From positions 1 to 64,000 of the forward strand of contig NZ_JALMDK010000023.1 in the NCBI RefSeq assembly GCF_023094165.1: a DNA stretch of 64,000 bases, written 5' to 3'. The translations under genes were made by a program, and so were the position numbers. The DNA comes from Crossiella sp. S99.2. Lineage in GTDB: Bacteria; Actinomycetota; Actinomycetes; Mycobacteriales; Pseudonocardiaceae. This document shows positions 45,901 to 54,018 of the stretch, piece after piece. Each line of letters starts with the position of its first letter. Within the stretch, counting starts at the first letter, position 1. The notes below the pieces were generated by a model. The model was given only the letters and a program-made list of their open reading frames with translations. It did no database searches and was not told the DNA's origin.

Positions 45901-46380
45901 GTCGTCGGTGAGCCGGGCCCGCAACATGCCGTGCCGGGCGACCAAGGCGCGCACCGCGGGCGCGAAGCGGTCCGGGTCGACCTCGCCACCGTCGAACTCG
46001 ACGTAGAGGTGCGCGGCCACCGCACCGAGCGCCTGCCCGTCCCCGCGACCGACCCAGTAGGCGTGCTGCATGAGGGCCAGCGGGAACTCGGCGGCGCTGT
46101 CGAAGCGCTCGACCGGCGCGGCGGGCGCCACCGGGGCGGGCGCGGGAGCGAGGCGTCCGCTGAGCAGTTCGAACCATTCGCCGAGGCTGGGCCGCTCGGC
46201 CAGTTCGGCGAAGGTCACCTCAATGCCGCGCTTGCGCCACTGCCCGGCCAGCCGCATCAGCCGGATCGAGTCCAGCCCCAGCTCGATGAGGTTGTCCGCG
46301 TCCAGGAGTTCCTCCGGCGTGCGGTCCACCAGTTGTGCCACTTCACGGCGCAGGTCATCGGCGGTCGGGCTGCTCGACAC
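42958..46380 (-). CDS. NRPS: aryl carrier - cyclization - adenylation - PCP (MbtB-like)
   Basis: This 1140-residue protein starts the siderophore. The aryl carrier (about 10-80) has the phosphopantetheine site LGLDSIRLM. The heterocyclization domain (about 97-530) has DMVAADALS, the DxxxxDxxS motif that replaces HHxxxDG. The adenylation domain (about 553-1017) has LFTSGSTGEPKG and TANGKIDRR, and the PCP has RGGDSVLA (about 1060). Read by eye, the specificity residues are D-L-F-N-L-G-L-I-H, between the Cys and Thr/Ser signatures, so the product is a salicyl-oxazoline or -thiazoline. The start is GTG 46380, with AAGGGAG 9 nt upstream; ATG 46407 and GTG 46419 are less supported. It is transcribed from the iron-box region shared with the plus-strand NRPS. 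Confidence 0.92.
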   Translation of the reverse strand: MSSSPTADDLRREVAQLVDRTPEELLDADNLIELGLDSIRLMRLAGQWRKRGIEVTFAELAERPSLGEWFELLSGRLAPAPAPVAPAAPVERFDSAAEFPLALMQHAYWVGRGDGQALGAVAAHLYVEFDGGEVDPDRFAPAVRALVARHGMLRARLTDDGRQRIQDQPSYDALTVEDLREHADAEARLAELREQWSHQILDIEGGQVFALQLTRLPGGRSRLHVDVDMVAADALSFRVLLADLAALYQGDTLAPIDYSYPQYLAERAPLRREAWERARSWWQSRLPELPAAPDLPLVPEADRGDSLHTVRKHLWLAPEDKQRLIERAHQHRITPAMALATVFAEVLAAWSGQPRFLLNLPLFDRENTHADVGKLVGDFTSSVLLDVDLSEPRSFLEDARRLQARMHTDAAYADYSGVEVLRDLSRANGEQILAPVVYTSALNLGELFDDKVKGSFGEPVWIISQGPQVLLDAQVTEVNGGLLVNWDIRETAFPAGLMDAMFEAYRTLVHWLGSADSDWQQPVPALLPTAQLTTRDTANDTAAPRSGRRLHEGFFNQAKETPDAPAVLWGADGELSYRELADRARRVAGALRTRGVEAGEAVAVTLPKGPDQLVAVLGVLAAGATYVPVSVEQPAARRERIHARAGVRLVLDADRLAEALRAEPVEPVLGEPEIPAYVLFTSGSTGEPKGVEVPHRAAMNTIDDLNARYQIGPADRTLGVSALDFDLSVFDIFGPLSAGGAIVLVGENERREAADWATLVRERGVTIVNCVPPLLDMLLTAGNLGDTLRLVLLGGDWVTVDLPGRLRAQAPAARFVGLGGTTETAIHSTVCEVTGEVPAHWISVPYGTPLTNVRCRVVDARGRDCPDWVAGELWIGGDGVALGYRGDPERTADRFVVHNGQNWYRTGDLGRYWPDGTLEFLGRRDHQVKLRGFRIELGEVESALGALDGVGRAIAGVTRAPGAALVAAVAATGVTGEELREQVRQALPPHMVPERIVVLAELPLTANGKIDRRAVQQLWADQGDRKPFVPPRTALEKVVASVWQEVLGGAQFGLDDDFFQRGGDSVLATTIVSKLREALDTTAVSVKLLFATLSVGAMAGQLAERETTPGRLAQVAEIYLAVLAMSADEVEAELSRTAGE

Positions 46381-46430
46381 GGGCTTGTGCTCCCTTGTGA
46401 TCCAGGCTGCATGGCACACTGGCCTCTTGC

Positions 46431-46449
46431 AAAAGTGAGGCTAACCTAA
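46431..46449. promoter_or_regulatory. Iron box in the divergent NRPS promoter region
   Basis: AAAAGTGAGGCTAACCTAA matches 15 of 19 positions of the iron-box consensus, with the right half perfect. It lies between the two divergent NRPS operons (starts 46380 and 46501), so one site could control both. Confidence 0.72.
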
Positions 46450-46500
46450 GCAAGGTTTACCTCATAGCCCCTGCTCCGCGCTCTCCGAGGACAACGACTG

Positions 46501-49500
46501 ATGACGAACGAACCGGGCGCGCGGGACGACGCCGCCGCAGCCAAGCGGCGCGCTCTGATGCGCCAGCTCATGGCCAAAGCGGGCATCGCCGAGGACGTCG
46601 CGCCCGACCGGATCAAGCCCCGGGATCGTTCGGCGCGCACGCCATTGTCCTTTGCCCAGCAGAGCATGTGGGTGCACCAGCAGAGCCGGCCGGACAGCGC
46701 CGCGTACAACGTCGCCATGCTCATCCGGCTCTCCGGCGAACTGGACGAGGCGGCGCTGGGGCGGGCGCTGGGCGAGCTGGTCCGGAACCAGGAGATCCTG
46801 CGCACCCGCTACCTCGCCGAGGCCGACGGATCGGCGCATCAGGTCGTCGCCGAGGAGAGCAGTTTCACACTGTCCGCGCACGAGCTGACCGGTTCGGCGG
46901 ACCTGGAGGCGGCCGCGGACGCGGCGGCGGCCGAGTTCGCCGCGGCGCCCTTCGACCTGAGCGCTGAGGACTCGCTGCGCGCGGTGCTGCTCCGGCTGGG
47001 CGCGCGGGAGCACGCGCTGGTGCTGGTGGTGCACCACATCGCCTGCGACGGGCTGACCTGGCACGGTCTCTTCGGCGAGCTGGCCGCCCGCTACCGCGCG
47101 GCCCAGGTGCCCGCCCCGGCGGTGCAGTACGCCGACTTCGCCGCCTGGCAGCGCACCACCTGGCAGGCCCCCGAGGCGGATCTGACGTTCTGGCGCGAGC
47201 GGCTCACCCCGACCCCTGAGCCGCTGGACCTGCCCACCGACCACCCGCGCCCTGCCCAGCAGGCCGAAGCGGGTCACCTGATCGTCCGCCGGTTCGATTC
47301 CGCGCTGCCGCAACGACTTCGCGAGTTCGCCGCCCGGGAGAACGTGACCCCGTTCATGGTGCTGCTGGCCGCGACCAGCGCGCTGCTGCACCGCTACACC
47401 GGCGCCACCGACCTCGCGCTCGGCACCGTGGCCACCAGCCGCGAGCAGGCTGAGCTGGCACACCTGGTCGGCAACTTCGGCAACACCCTGGTGCTGCGCA
47501 CCGATCTGGCCGGCGAACCGGACTTCCGCGAGCTGCTGGACCGGGTGCGCACCGGCACCCGCGAGGCTTTCGCGCACCAGTCGCTGCCCTTCGACAGCCT
47601 GCTGGACGCGGTGCGCCCGCGCCGGGCACCCGGCCACGCCCCGCTGTTCGACGTGGTGCTGGCCTTCATCGCCGGGGAGATCCTGACCCTGGACCTGCCC
47701 GGCGTGCGGGCGAGCTGGCGGCACGTGGACAACGGCACCACCCAGACCGACCTTGGCCTGCAGGCCATCCTCACCGAGGACACCCTGCTGTTCGAGGCCA
47801 CCTACCGCACCGAGTTGTTCACCGCCGACCGGATCACCCGCCTGCTCGGCCACCTGGAACACCTGCTGACCGCCGCACTGTCCACTCCGGACACTCCGAT
47901 CAGCCGTCTCGACCTGCTCGGGCCCGAGGAGCGGACCGCGCTGGTCGAGGGCTTCAACAACACCGCGGCCGGGGCGGACTGGCGTTCGGTGGCCGAACAG
48001 TTCCTCGACCAGGCTGAGCGGACCCCGGAGGCCACCGCGCTGGTCTTCGGCGCGGACCGGCTCAGCTACCGGCAACTGGCCGAGCGCGCGGAGCGACTCG
48101 CCGCGCGGCTGGCGGCTCGCGGCGCGGGCCCGGAACGCACGATCGCGCTCGCGCTGCCCCGCTCGGCCGAGCTGGTGGTGGCGTTGCTGGCGATCGTCCG
48201 CTCCGGCGCGGCCTACCTGCCGATCGACCTGGCCTACCCGGCCGAGCGGATCACGCTCATGCTCACCGACGCGGCCCCGCACCTGGTGCTGTGCGAACCC
48301 GGGTTCGCCGCGACCGCGGGACTGCCGCCGGAGCAGGTGTTCTCCTTGGCGGACAACGGTTCCAGCGAACCACCCCGCCGCCCCTCGGCCGAGCACCCGG
48401 CGTACGTGATCTTCACCTCCGGCTCCACCGGCCGCCCCAAGGCCGTGCAGGGCACCCAGCTCGCGCTGGCCAACCGGCTGGCCTGGGGCCGGGCGCTGAC
48501 CCAGGACCGGGTCCGGGTGGCCAAGAGCCCGCTCAGCTTCATCGACGGCTCCACCGAACTGCTCGGCGCGCTGGTCGCCGGGGCCACCGTGGTGCTGGCC
48601 GACGCGGCCACCGCCGCCGATCCGGCCCGGCTGGTCCAGCTCGTCGACGAGCAGCGGATCGAGCTGGTCACCGTGGTGCCGAGCCTGCTCGCCACCCTGC
48701 TCGACATCGCCCCGCCCGGCGCGCTGGACTCGGTGCGCACCTGGATCACCAGCGGCGAGGCCCTGCCCGCCGCGCTGGCCGACGCGGTCGCCGCCCGCTG
48801 GCCCCAGGCCAGGGTGGTCAACCTGTACGGCTGCTCCGAGGCCGCGGGCGACAGCCTCGCCCAGACCCACCGGCCGGGTGCGACCGGTCCGGTGCCGATC
48901 GGCACCCCGGTGGCCAACACCCAGGCCTACGTGCTCGACCACGGTTTCCAGCCCAGTCCGCTCGGCGTGCCCGGCGAGCTGTACCTGGCGGGCCACGGCC
49001 TGGCCCGCGGCTACCTGGGCGCACCGGCCCGCACCGCGGAACGCTTCCTGCCCAACCCCTTCGGCCCACCCGGCAGCCGCCTGTACCGCACCGGCGACCT
49101 GGTGCGCCGCCGCGCGGACGGGGTGCTGGAGTTCCTCGGCCGCGCCGACCAGCAGATCAAGATCCGCGGTTTCCGGGTGGAACCAGGTGAGATCGAGGCG
49201 GTCCTGCGCGTGGAGTCCACTGTGGACGACGCGGTGGTGGTGGCCCGCGAGATCGGCGGCGAGACCCGCCTGGTCGGCTACGTGGTCGGCTCCACCGAGG
49301 GCCTGCGCGACCGACTCGCGGATCACCTGCCGAGCCACCTGGTACCGGCGGTTCTGGTCGAACTGCCCGCGATCCCGTTGTCCCCCAGCGGAAAACTCGA
49401 CCGCGCCGCGCTGCCCGCGCCCGAGGCCGCCAGTGCGGGCGGCGAAGCCCGCGACGACCGGGAACGGCTGCTGTGCGGGCTGTTCGCCGAACTGCTCGGG

Positions 49501-52500
49501 GTGCCCGCGGTGGGCATCGAGGACGATTTCTTCGCCCTGGGCGGGCATTCGCTGCTGGCCACTCGCCTGGTGAGCCGGGTCAGGGCCGAGCTGGGCGCCG
49601 AACTGACGCTCAAGCAGGTGTTCGAGGCCCGATCCGTCCGCTCGCTCGCCGCCCTGGTGGCGACGACCGGCTCCGGCAGGCCCGCGGTACGCGAGATCGC
49701 CCGCACCGAACCCGTGCCGGCCTCGTTCGCGGCGCTGGGCATGTGGTTCGAGGAGCGGTTGCACGGTCCCTCGGCCACCTACACCATCTCCCGGGGAATC
49801 CGACTGCGCGGCCCGGTGGACCTGGACGCGCTCACCGGCTCGCTGACCGACCTGCTACGCAGGCACGAGACCCTGCGCACCCTCCTGGTGGAGGGCCCGG
49901 AGGGCCTGCCCCAGCAACGGATCCTGCCCGCCGAGGAGGCGCTCGCCCACTGGCGGCCAACCCAGGTCGACGCCCGCGACTGGCCGGAGGCCGAACTGCG
50001 GTCCCAGCTCGAGCAGGACGCCGCGCGGCCGTTCCTGGTGGCGACCGAACTGCCGGTGCGGGCCACTCTCTTCCGGACCGCGGCCGAGGAGGTGGTGCTG
50101 CTCGTGCTGCTGCACCACACCGCGGCCGACGACTGGTCGTTCGGGCCGCTGTTCGCCGAGCTGGCCCACGGCTACCAGGCCCGCACCACGGGTTCGCGCC
50201 CGGACCTGCCGCCGCTGCCGGTGCAGTACGCGGACTACACCGGCTGGCACCGGGCCGTGCTGGGCGACCGCACGGAACCCGGCACGCCGGCCGCGGCTCA
50301 GCTCGACTACTGGGAACGGCAGCTCGCCGGATCGCCCGCGGAGCTGACCCTGCCCACCTCCCGCCCGCGCCCCGCGGTGGCCAGCCACCGTGGCAACCTG
50401 CTGGACTTCCGCCTCCCACACGAAATGCTGCTCGCGGCCAGGGAGCTGGCCGGGCGCACCGGCGGCAGCGTGTTCATGGTGCTGCACGCGGCGGTGGCCG
50501 CCCTGCTGCACAAGCTCGGCGCGGGCACGGACATCCCGCTCGGCGTACCGATCGCCGGCCGGACCGACCCCGACCTGCACGGGTTGATCGGCATGTTCGC
50601 CAACACCCTGGTGCTGCGGACCGATCTGGGCGGCGATCCCAGCTTCACCGAGTTGCTGGCCAGGGTGCGGGAGACCGACCTGGCCGCCTACGAGCACGCC
50701 GACGTGCCCTTCGACTGGGTGGTCGAACGGCTGCGCCCGGAACGTTCCCTGGCCCGTTCGCCGCTGTTCCAGGTGATGCTGGTGCCCCGCCAGGACGGCG
50801 GCGACCCGCTCCGGCTGCCCGGTGTCGCCGCGGAGCCATTCCTGCCGGCCACCGGCTCGGTCAAGTTCGACATGAGCGTGCATCTGGGCGAGACCGAGCA
50901 GGACGGCGTGCACGGCACCATCGTGTACAGCACCGACCTGTTCGACCACGAGCTGGTGACCGAGCTGGCCGAACGGCTGCGACTCCTGCTCCGCCAGGTG
51001 CTCGCCGGCCCGGATCAGCGTCTGTCCACTGTGGACATCCTGCTGCCCGCGGAGCGAGCAGGCCTGGACCAGGGGTGGAACGACACCGCGCGAGAGATCC
51101 CGGCGGGGACGCTGGTGGACCGCCTGGAGGCACAGGCAGGCCGCTCCCCCGAGGCCACCGCGGTGCTGTTCGAGGACACCGAGGTCAGCTACCGGGCGCT
51201 GCACACCGAGGCCAACCGGCTGGCCCGGCTGCTGCGCACGCACGGCGCTGGGCCCGGTGCGGTGGTCGCGATCGAGTTGCCCCGTTCGGTCGAGTTGTTC
51301 ACCGCACTGTTCGCGGTGCTCAAGACCGGTGCGGCCTACCTGGCCCTGGACCCCGGGCACCCACCGCGGCGCCGCCTCGACATGGCCGCGGCGGCCGACG
51401 TGGTCGCGGTGGTCGCGGCGGGCGAGTCCGCGGCGGCCTTCGCCGGGCATCCCGGCCTGGTCCGGCTCGACGATCCGGCGACCGCGACCAGGCTGGCCGC
51501 GTTGCCCGCCACCGCGCTCACCAACGCGGACCGGACCACCACGCTGACCCGCGACCACCCGGCCTACGTGATCCACACCTCCGGATCCACCGGCAGGCCG
51601 AAGGGGGTGGTGGTGCCGCACGGCGCGGTGGTGAACCTGCTCGCCTGGCTGCAGGACCACCACGGTCTGCGGGCCGAGGACCGCGTCCTGCACAAGACAC
51701 CGGTCGGCTTCGACGTCTCGGGCTGGGAGTTCTTCTGGGCGCTGGCCGAGGGCGCCGCGGTGGTGGTGGCCCGGCCGGACGGTCACCGGGACCCGGAGTA
51801 CCTGGCCCGGTTGATCACGGCGCGCTCGGTCACCACCCTGCACTTCGTGCCGCCGATGCTGGAGGCATTCCTCGCCGAGCCCGCCGCGGCCGGCTGCACC
51901 TCGCTGCGCCGGGTGTTCTGCGGCGGCGAGGCACTGCCGGCGAGCCTGGCCCGGCGCGCCGGCGACCTGCTCGGCGCCGCGATCTACAACATGTACGGCC
52001 CGGCCGAGGCGACCATCGACGTCACCTTCTGGCGTCATGACCGCGATTCCACCGAGCCGAAGGTCCCGATCGGCCTGCCGCTGTGGAACACCCGCTGCCA
52101 TGTGCTGGACGACGCGCTGCGCCCGGTCCCCGTCGGCGTGCCGGGAGAGCTGTACCTGGCAGGCGCGGGACTGGCCCAGGGCTACCTGAACCGCCCGGCG
52201 GGCACGGCGGAACGGTTCATCGCCGATCCGCACGGACCGGCGGGCAGCCGGTTGTACCGCACCGGCGACCTGGTCCGGCGGCGGGCGGACGGCGCGCTGG
52301 ACTTCATCGGCCGCACCGACCACCAGGTCAAGATCCGCGGCGTGCGGATCGAGCCGGGTGAGACCGCGGCGGTGCTGCGCGAGCAGCCCGGCGTGGCCGA
52401 GGCCGTCGTGACCGTGCACAAAGGACAGAGCGGCGCCCGGCTGGTCGGCTACCTGGTCCCGCGCACCGGCTCCCGGCTGGACCTGGACGCACTCCTGCGG

Positions 52501-54018
52501 CAGCTGACCGACCGGTTGCCGGAGCACCTGGTGCCCGCCGTGCTGGTGCCGCTGGAGCGGCTCCCGCTGACCGCCAACGGCAAGGTCGACCGGGCCGCGC
52601 TGCCCGAACCGGCCACACCGCGAGCCGCCGACGCGTACCGGGAGCCGGGCACCGCGACCGAGCGGGCGCTGCACGAGGTGTTCGCGGAGGTGCTGGGCGC
52701 CACCGGCTTCGGGATCGACGAGGGGTTCTTCGCCCTCGGCGGCGACAGCATCAGCGCGGCGCGGACGGCGGCCATCGCCCGGCGGGCCGGGATCCCGGTC
52801 GGGGTCAAGGACGTCTTCCAGCACCAGACAATCGCCCGGATCGCCGCGGCGGTCGCGGCGGCCGAGCCCGAGCTCTCGGCCGAGGCCGGGACTCCGGTCC
52901 CGATCGCGCTGCCCCCACTGGTGCACTGGCTGCGCGCCAGCGGACTCGGGGTCGACGAGTTCGTCGTGTCCACCACCAGGGAACTACCGCCCGGCGCCGA
53001 TCCGGGCCGCCTCGCCGAGGCCATCCGGATCGTCACCAACCGGCACGACGCGCTCGGCCTGGTCGTGGACACCGGCAACCGCCGGCTGTGGCGAGCCCAC
53101 CTGCTGCCCAGCGGGCACCGCGTGCTCAGCGTGCCGGCGACGGCGACCGAGGCCGAGGCGGCGCACACGGCCGCCGCAGCCGCGATCGACATCGGCGCGG
53201 GCGAGGTCTTCCGGGTCACCCTGCTGACCGGCCGACCGCACCGGCTGCTGCTGCTCGCGCACGGACTGGCGGCCGATCCGGCCTCGCTGGAACTGCTCGC
53301 GGACGAGCTGGTCATCTTGCTCCAGGACGGTCCGCGCGCCGAACTGCCCTCGGCAGGCAGCTTCCAGGGCTGGACCGAGCACCTGACCGAACTGGCCGCG
53401 CAGCAGGCGGCGGCGCTGGAGTTGTGGCGCACCGCGATCCTGGAGACCACCGGCGCGATCCCGGCTGCGGCCCGGACCGGCCGGACCGGCGGGGCGATCA
53501 CCCGGCACACCGTCACCCTCGCGCGCCCCGCAGAGGAGGAGCAGCTGGTGGCCGGGTTCCTCACCGCGCTGCGCCGGTGGGGCGCGGTCCCGGCTGGCAC
53601 CCCGCAACTCGTGGACCGGATGGCGGACCCCCGGCGACTGGCCAAGCAGCCCACCGGCGATCTCAGCGCCACGGCAGGCCCGCTGTCGGTGGTCTACCCA
53701 CTCGCCTTCGACGAGCGGGGCGCTGATCTGGACGGCTGGGACGAGCGCGGCCTCGGCTACCCCACCGTCCGGCACACCGGCCGGGCGGGCAAGGCGCTGG
53801 CGGACGCGCCCAGCGGCCAGGTGCTGTTGCGGGCGGCGAGCCCGGACTCCGCGCCCTATCCGGGCTGGCCGGTCGAGGCGGCCTACACCCCTGGCCCCGG
53901 GATCTGGGTGCTGCGCCTGACCGGCGACGAGAGCGTCGACCCCGGCAGGTTGCGCGAACTTCTGGACCTCTGGCACGAGGCAGTGACCACTACGACCGCA
54001 TCGGAGCAGCAGAGTTGA
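46501..54018 (+). CDS. NRPS: C-A-PCP-C-A-PCP-E-like (beta-Ala, Ser modules)
   Basis: This 2505-residue synthetase has two modules. C1 (about 45-480) has HHIACDG. A1 (480-985) has FTSGSTGRPK and signature I-D-T-T-I-S-L-G-D, close to the beta-alanine pattern. PCP1 has LGGHSLL (about 1015). C2 (1075-1515) has HHTAADDWS. A2 (1527-2033) has signature D-V-W-H-F-G-M-I-D, a serine type. PCP2 has GGDSIS (about 2080), the form often seen before epimerases. The C-terminal ~370 residues look like a decayed epimerization domain: the HHxxxD motif reads AHGLAAD, and the E4 and E7 motifs are not recognisable. The start is ATG 46501, with GAGG about 11 nt upstream. The stop overlaps the next NRPS gene. Confidence 0.93.
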   Translation: MTNEPGARDDAAAAKRRALMRQLMAKAGIAEDVAPDRIKPRDRSARTPLSFAQQSMWVHQQSRPDSAAYNVAMLIRLSGELDEAALGRALGELVRNQEILRTRYLAEADGSAHQVVAEESSFTLSAHELTGSADLEAAADAAAAEFAAAPFDLSAEDSLRAVLLRLGAREHALVLVVHHIACDGLTWHGLFGELAARYRAAQVPAPAVQYADFAAWQRTTWQAPEADLTFWRERLTPTPEPLDLPTDHPRPAQQAEAGHLIVRRFDSALPQRLREFAARENVTPFMVLLAATSALLHRYTGATDLALGTVATSREQAELAHLVGNFGNTLVLRTDLAGEPDFRELLDRVRTGTREAFAHQSLPFDSLLDAVRPRRAPGHAPLFDVVLAFIAGEILTLDLPGVRASWRHVDNGTTQTDLGLQAILTEDTLLFEATYRTELFTADRITRLLGHLEHLLTAALSTPDTPISRLDLLGPEERTALVEGFNNTAAGADWRSVAEQFLDQAERTPEATALVFGADRLSYRQLAERAERLAARLAARGAGPERTIALALPRSAELVVALLAIVRSGAAYLPIDLAYPAERITLMLTDAAPHLVLCEPGFAATAGLPPEQVFSLADNGSSEPPRRPSAEHPAYVIFTSGSTGRPKAVQGTQLALANRLAWGRALTQDRVRVAKSPLSFIDGSTELLGALVAGATVVLADAATAADPARLVQLVDEQRIELVTVVPSLLATLLDIAPPGALDSVRTWITSGEALPAALADAVAARWPQARVVNLYGCSEAAGDSLAQTHRPGATGPVPIGTPVANTQAYVLDHGFQPSPLGVPGELYLAGHGLARGYLGAPARTAERFLPNPFGPPGSRLYRTGDLVRRRADGVLEFLGRADQQIKIRGFRVEPGEIEAVLRVESTVDDAVVVAREIGGETRLVGYVVGSTEGLRDRLADHLPSHLVPAVLVELPAIPLSPSGKLDRAALPAPEAASAGGEARDDRERLLCGLFAELLGVPAVGIEDDFFALGGHSLLATRLVSRVRAELGAELTLKQVFEARSVRSLAALVATTGSGRPAVREIARTEPVPASFAALGMWFEERLHGPSATYTISRGIRLRGPVDLDALTGSLTDLLRRHETLRTLLVEGPEGLPQQRILPAEEALAHWRPTQVDARDWPEAELRSQLEQDAARPFLVATELPVRATLFRTAAEEVVLLVLLHHTAADDWSFGPLFAELAHGYQARTTGSRPDLPPLPVQYADYTGWHRAVLGDRTEPGTPAAAQLDYWERQLAGSPAELTLPTSRPRPAVASHRGNLLDFRLPHEMLLAARELAGRTGGSVFMVLHAAVAALLHKLGAGTDIPLGVPIAGRTDPDLHGLIGMFANTLVLRTDLGGDPSFTELLARVRETDLAAYEHADVPFDWVVERLRPERSLARSPLFQVMLVPRQDGGDPLRLPGVAAEPFLPATGSVKFDMSVHLGETEQDGVHGTIVYSTDLFDHELVTELAERLRLLLRQVLAGPDQRLSTVDILLPAERAGLDQGWNDTAREIPAGTLVDRLEAQAGRSPEATAVLFEDTEVSYRALHTEANRLARLLRTHGAGPGAVVAIELPRSVELFTALFAVLKTGAAYLALDPGHPPRRRLDMAAAADVVAVVAAGESAAAFAGHPGLVRLDDPATATRLAALPATALTNADRTTTLTRDHPAYVIHTSGSTGRPKGVVVPHGAVVNLLAWLQDHHGLRAEDRVLHKTPVGFDVSGWEFFWALAEGAAVVVARPDGHRDPEYLARLITARSVTTLHFVPPMLEAFLAEPAAAGCTSLRRVFCGGEALPASLARRAGDLLGAAIYNMYGPAEATIDVTFWRHDRDSTEPKVPIGLPLWNTRCHVLDDALRPVPVGVPGELYLAGAGLAQGYLNRPAGTAERFIADPHGPAGSRLYRTGDLVRRRADGALDFIGRTDHQVKIRGVRIEPGETAAVLREQPGVAEAVVTVHKGQSGARLVGYLVPRTGSRLDLDALLRQLTDRLPEHLVPAVLVPLERLPLTANGKVDRAALPEPATPRAADAYREPGTATERALHEVFAEVLGATGFGIDEGFFALGGDSISAARTAAIARRAGIPVGVKDVFQHQTIARIAAAVAAAEPELSAEAGTPVPIALPPLVHWLRASGLGVDEFVVSTTRELPPGADPGRLAEAIRIVTNRHDALGLVVDTGNRRLWRAHLLPSGHRVLSVPATATEAEAAHTAAAAAIDIGAGEVFRVTLLTGRPHRLLLLAHGLAADPASLELLADELVILLQDGPRAELPSAGSFQGWTEHLTELAAQQAAALELWRTAILETTGAIPAAARTGRTGGAITRHTVTLARPAEEEQLVAGFLTALRRWGAVPAGTPQLVDRMADPRRLAKQPTGDLSATAGPLSVVYPLAFDERGADLDGWDERGLGYPTVRHTGRAGKALADAPSGQVLLRAASPDSAPYPGWPVEAAYTPGPGIWVLRLTGDESVDPGRLRELLDLWHEAVTTTTASEQQS

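Noticed and set aside
43411..46449. Long plus-strand open frame (about 1010 codons) opposite the ArCP-Cy-A-PCP gene
   Set aside because: Antisense shadow of a protein with intact carrier, cyclization and adenylation motifs.
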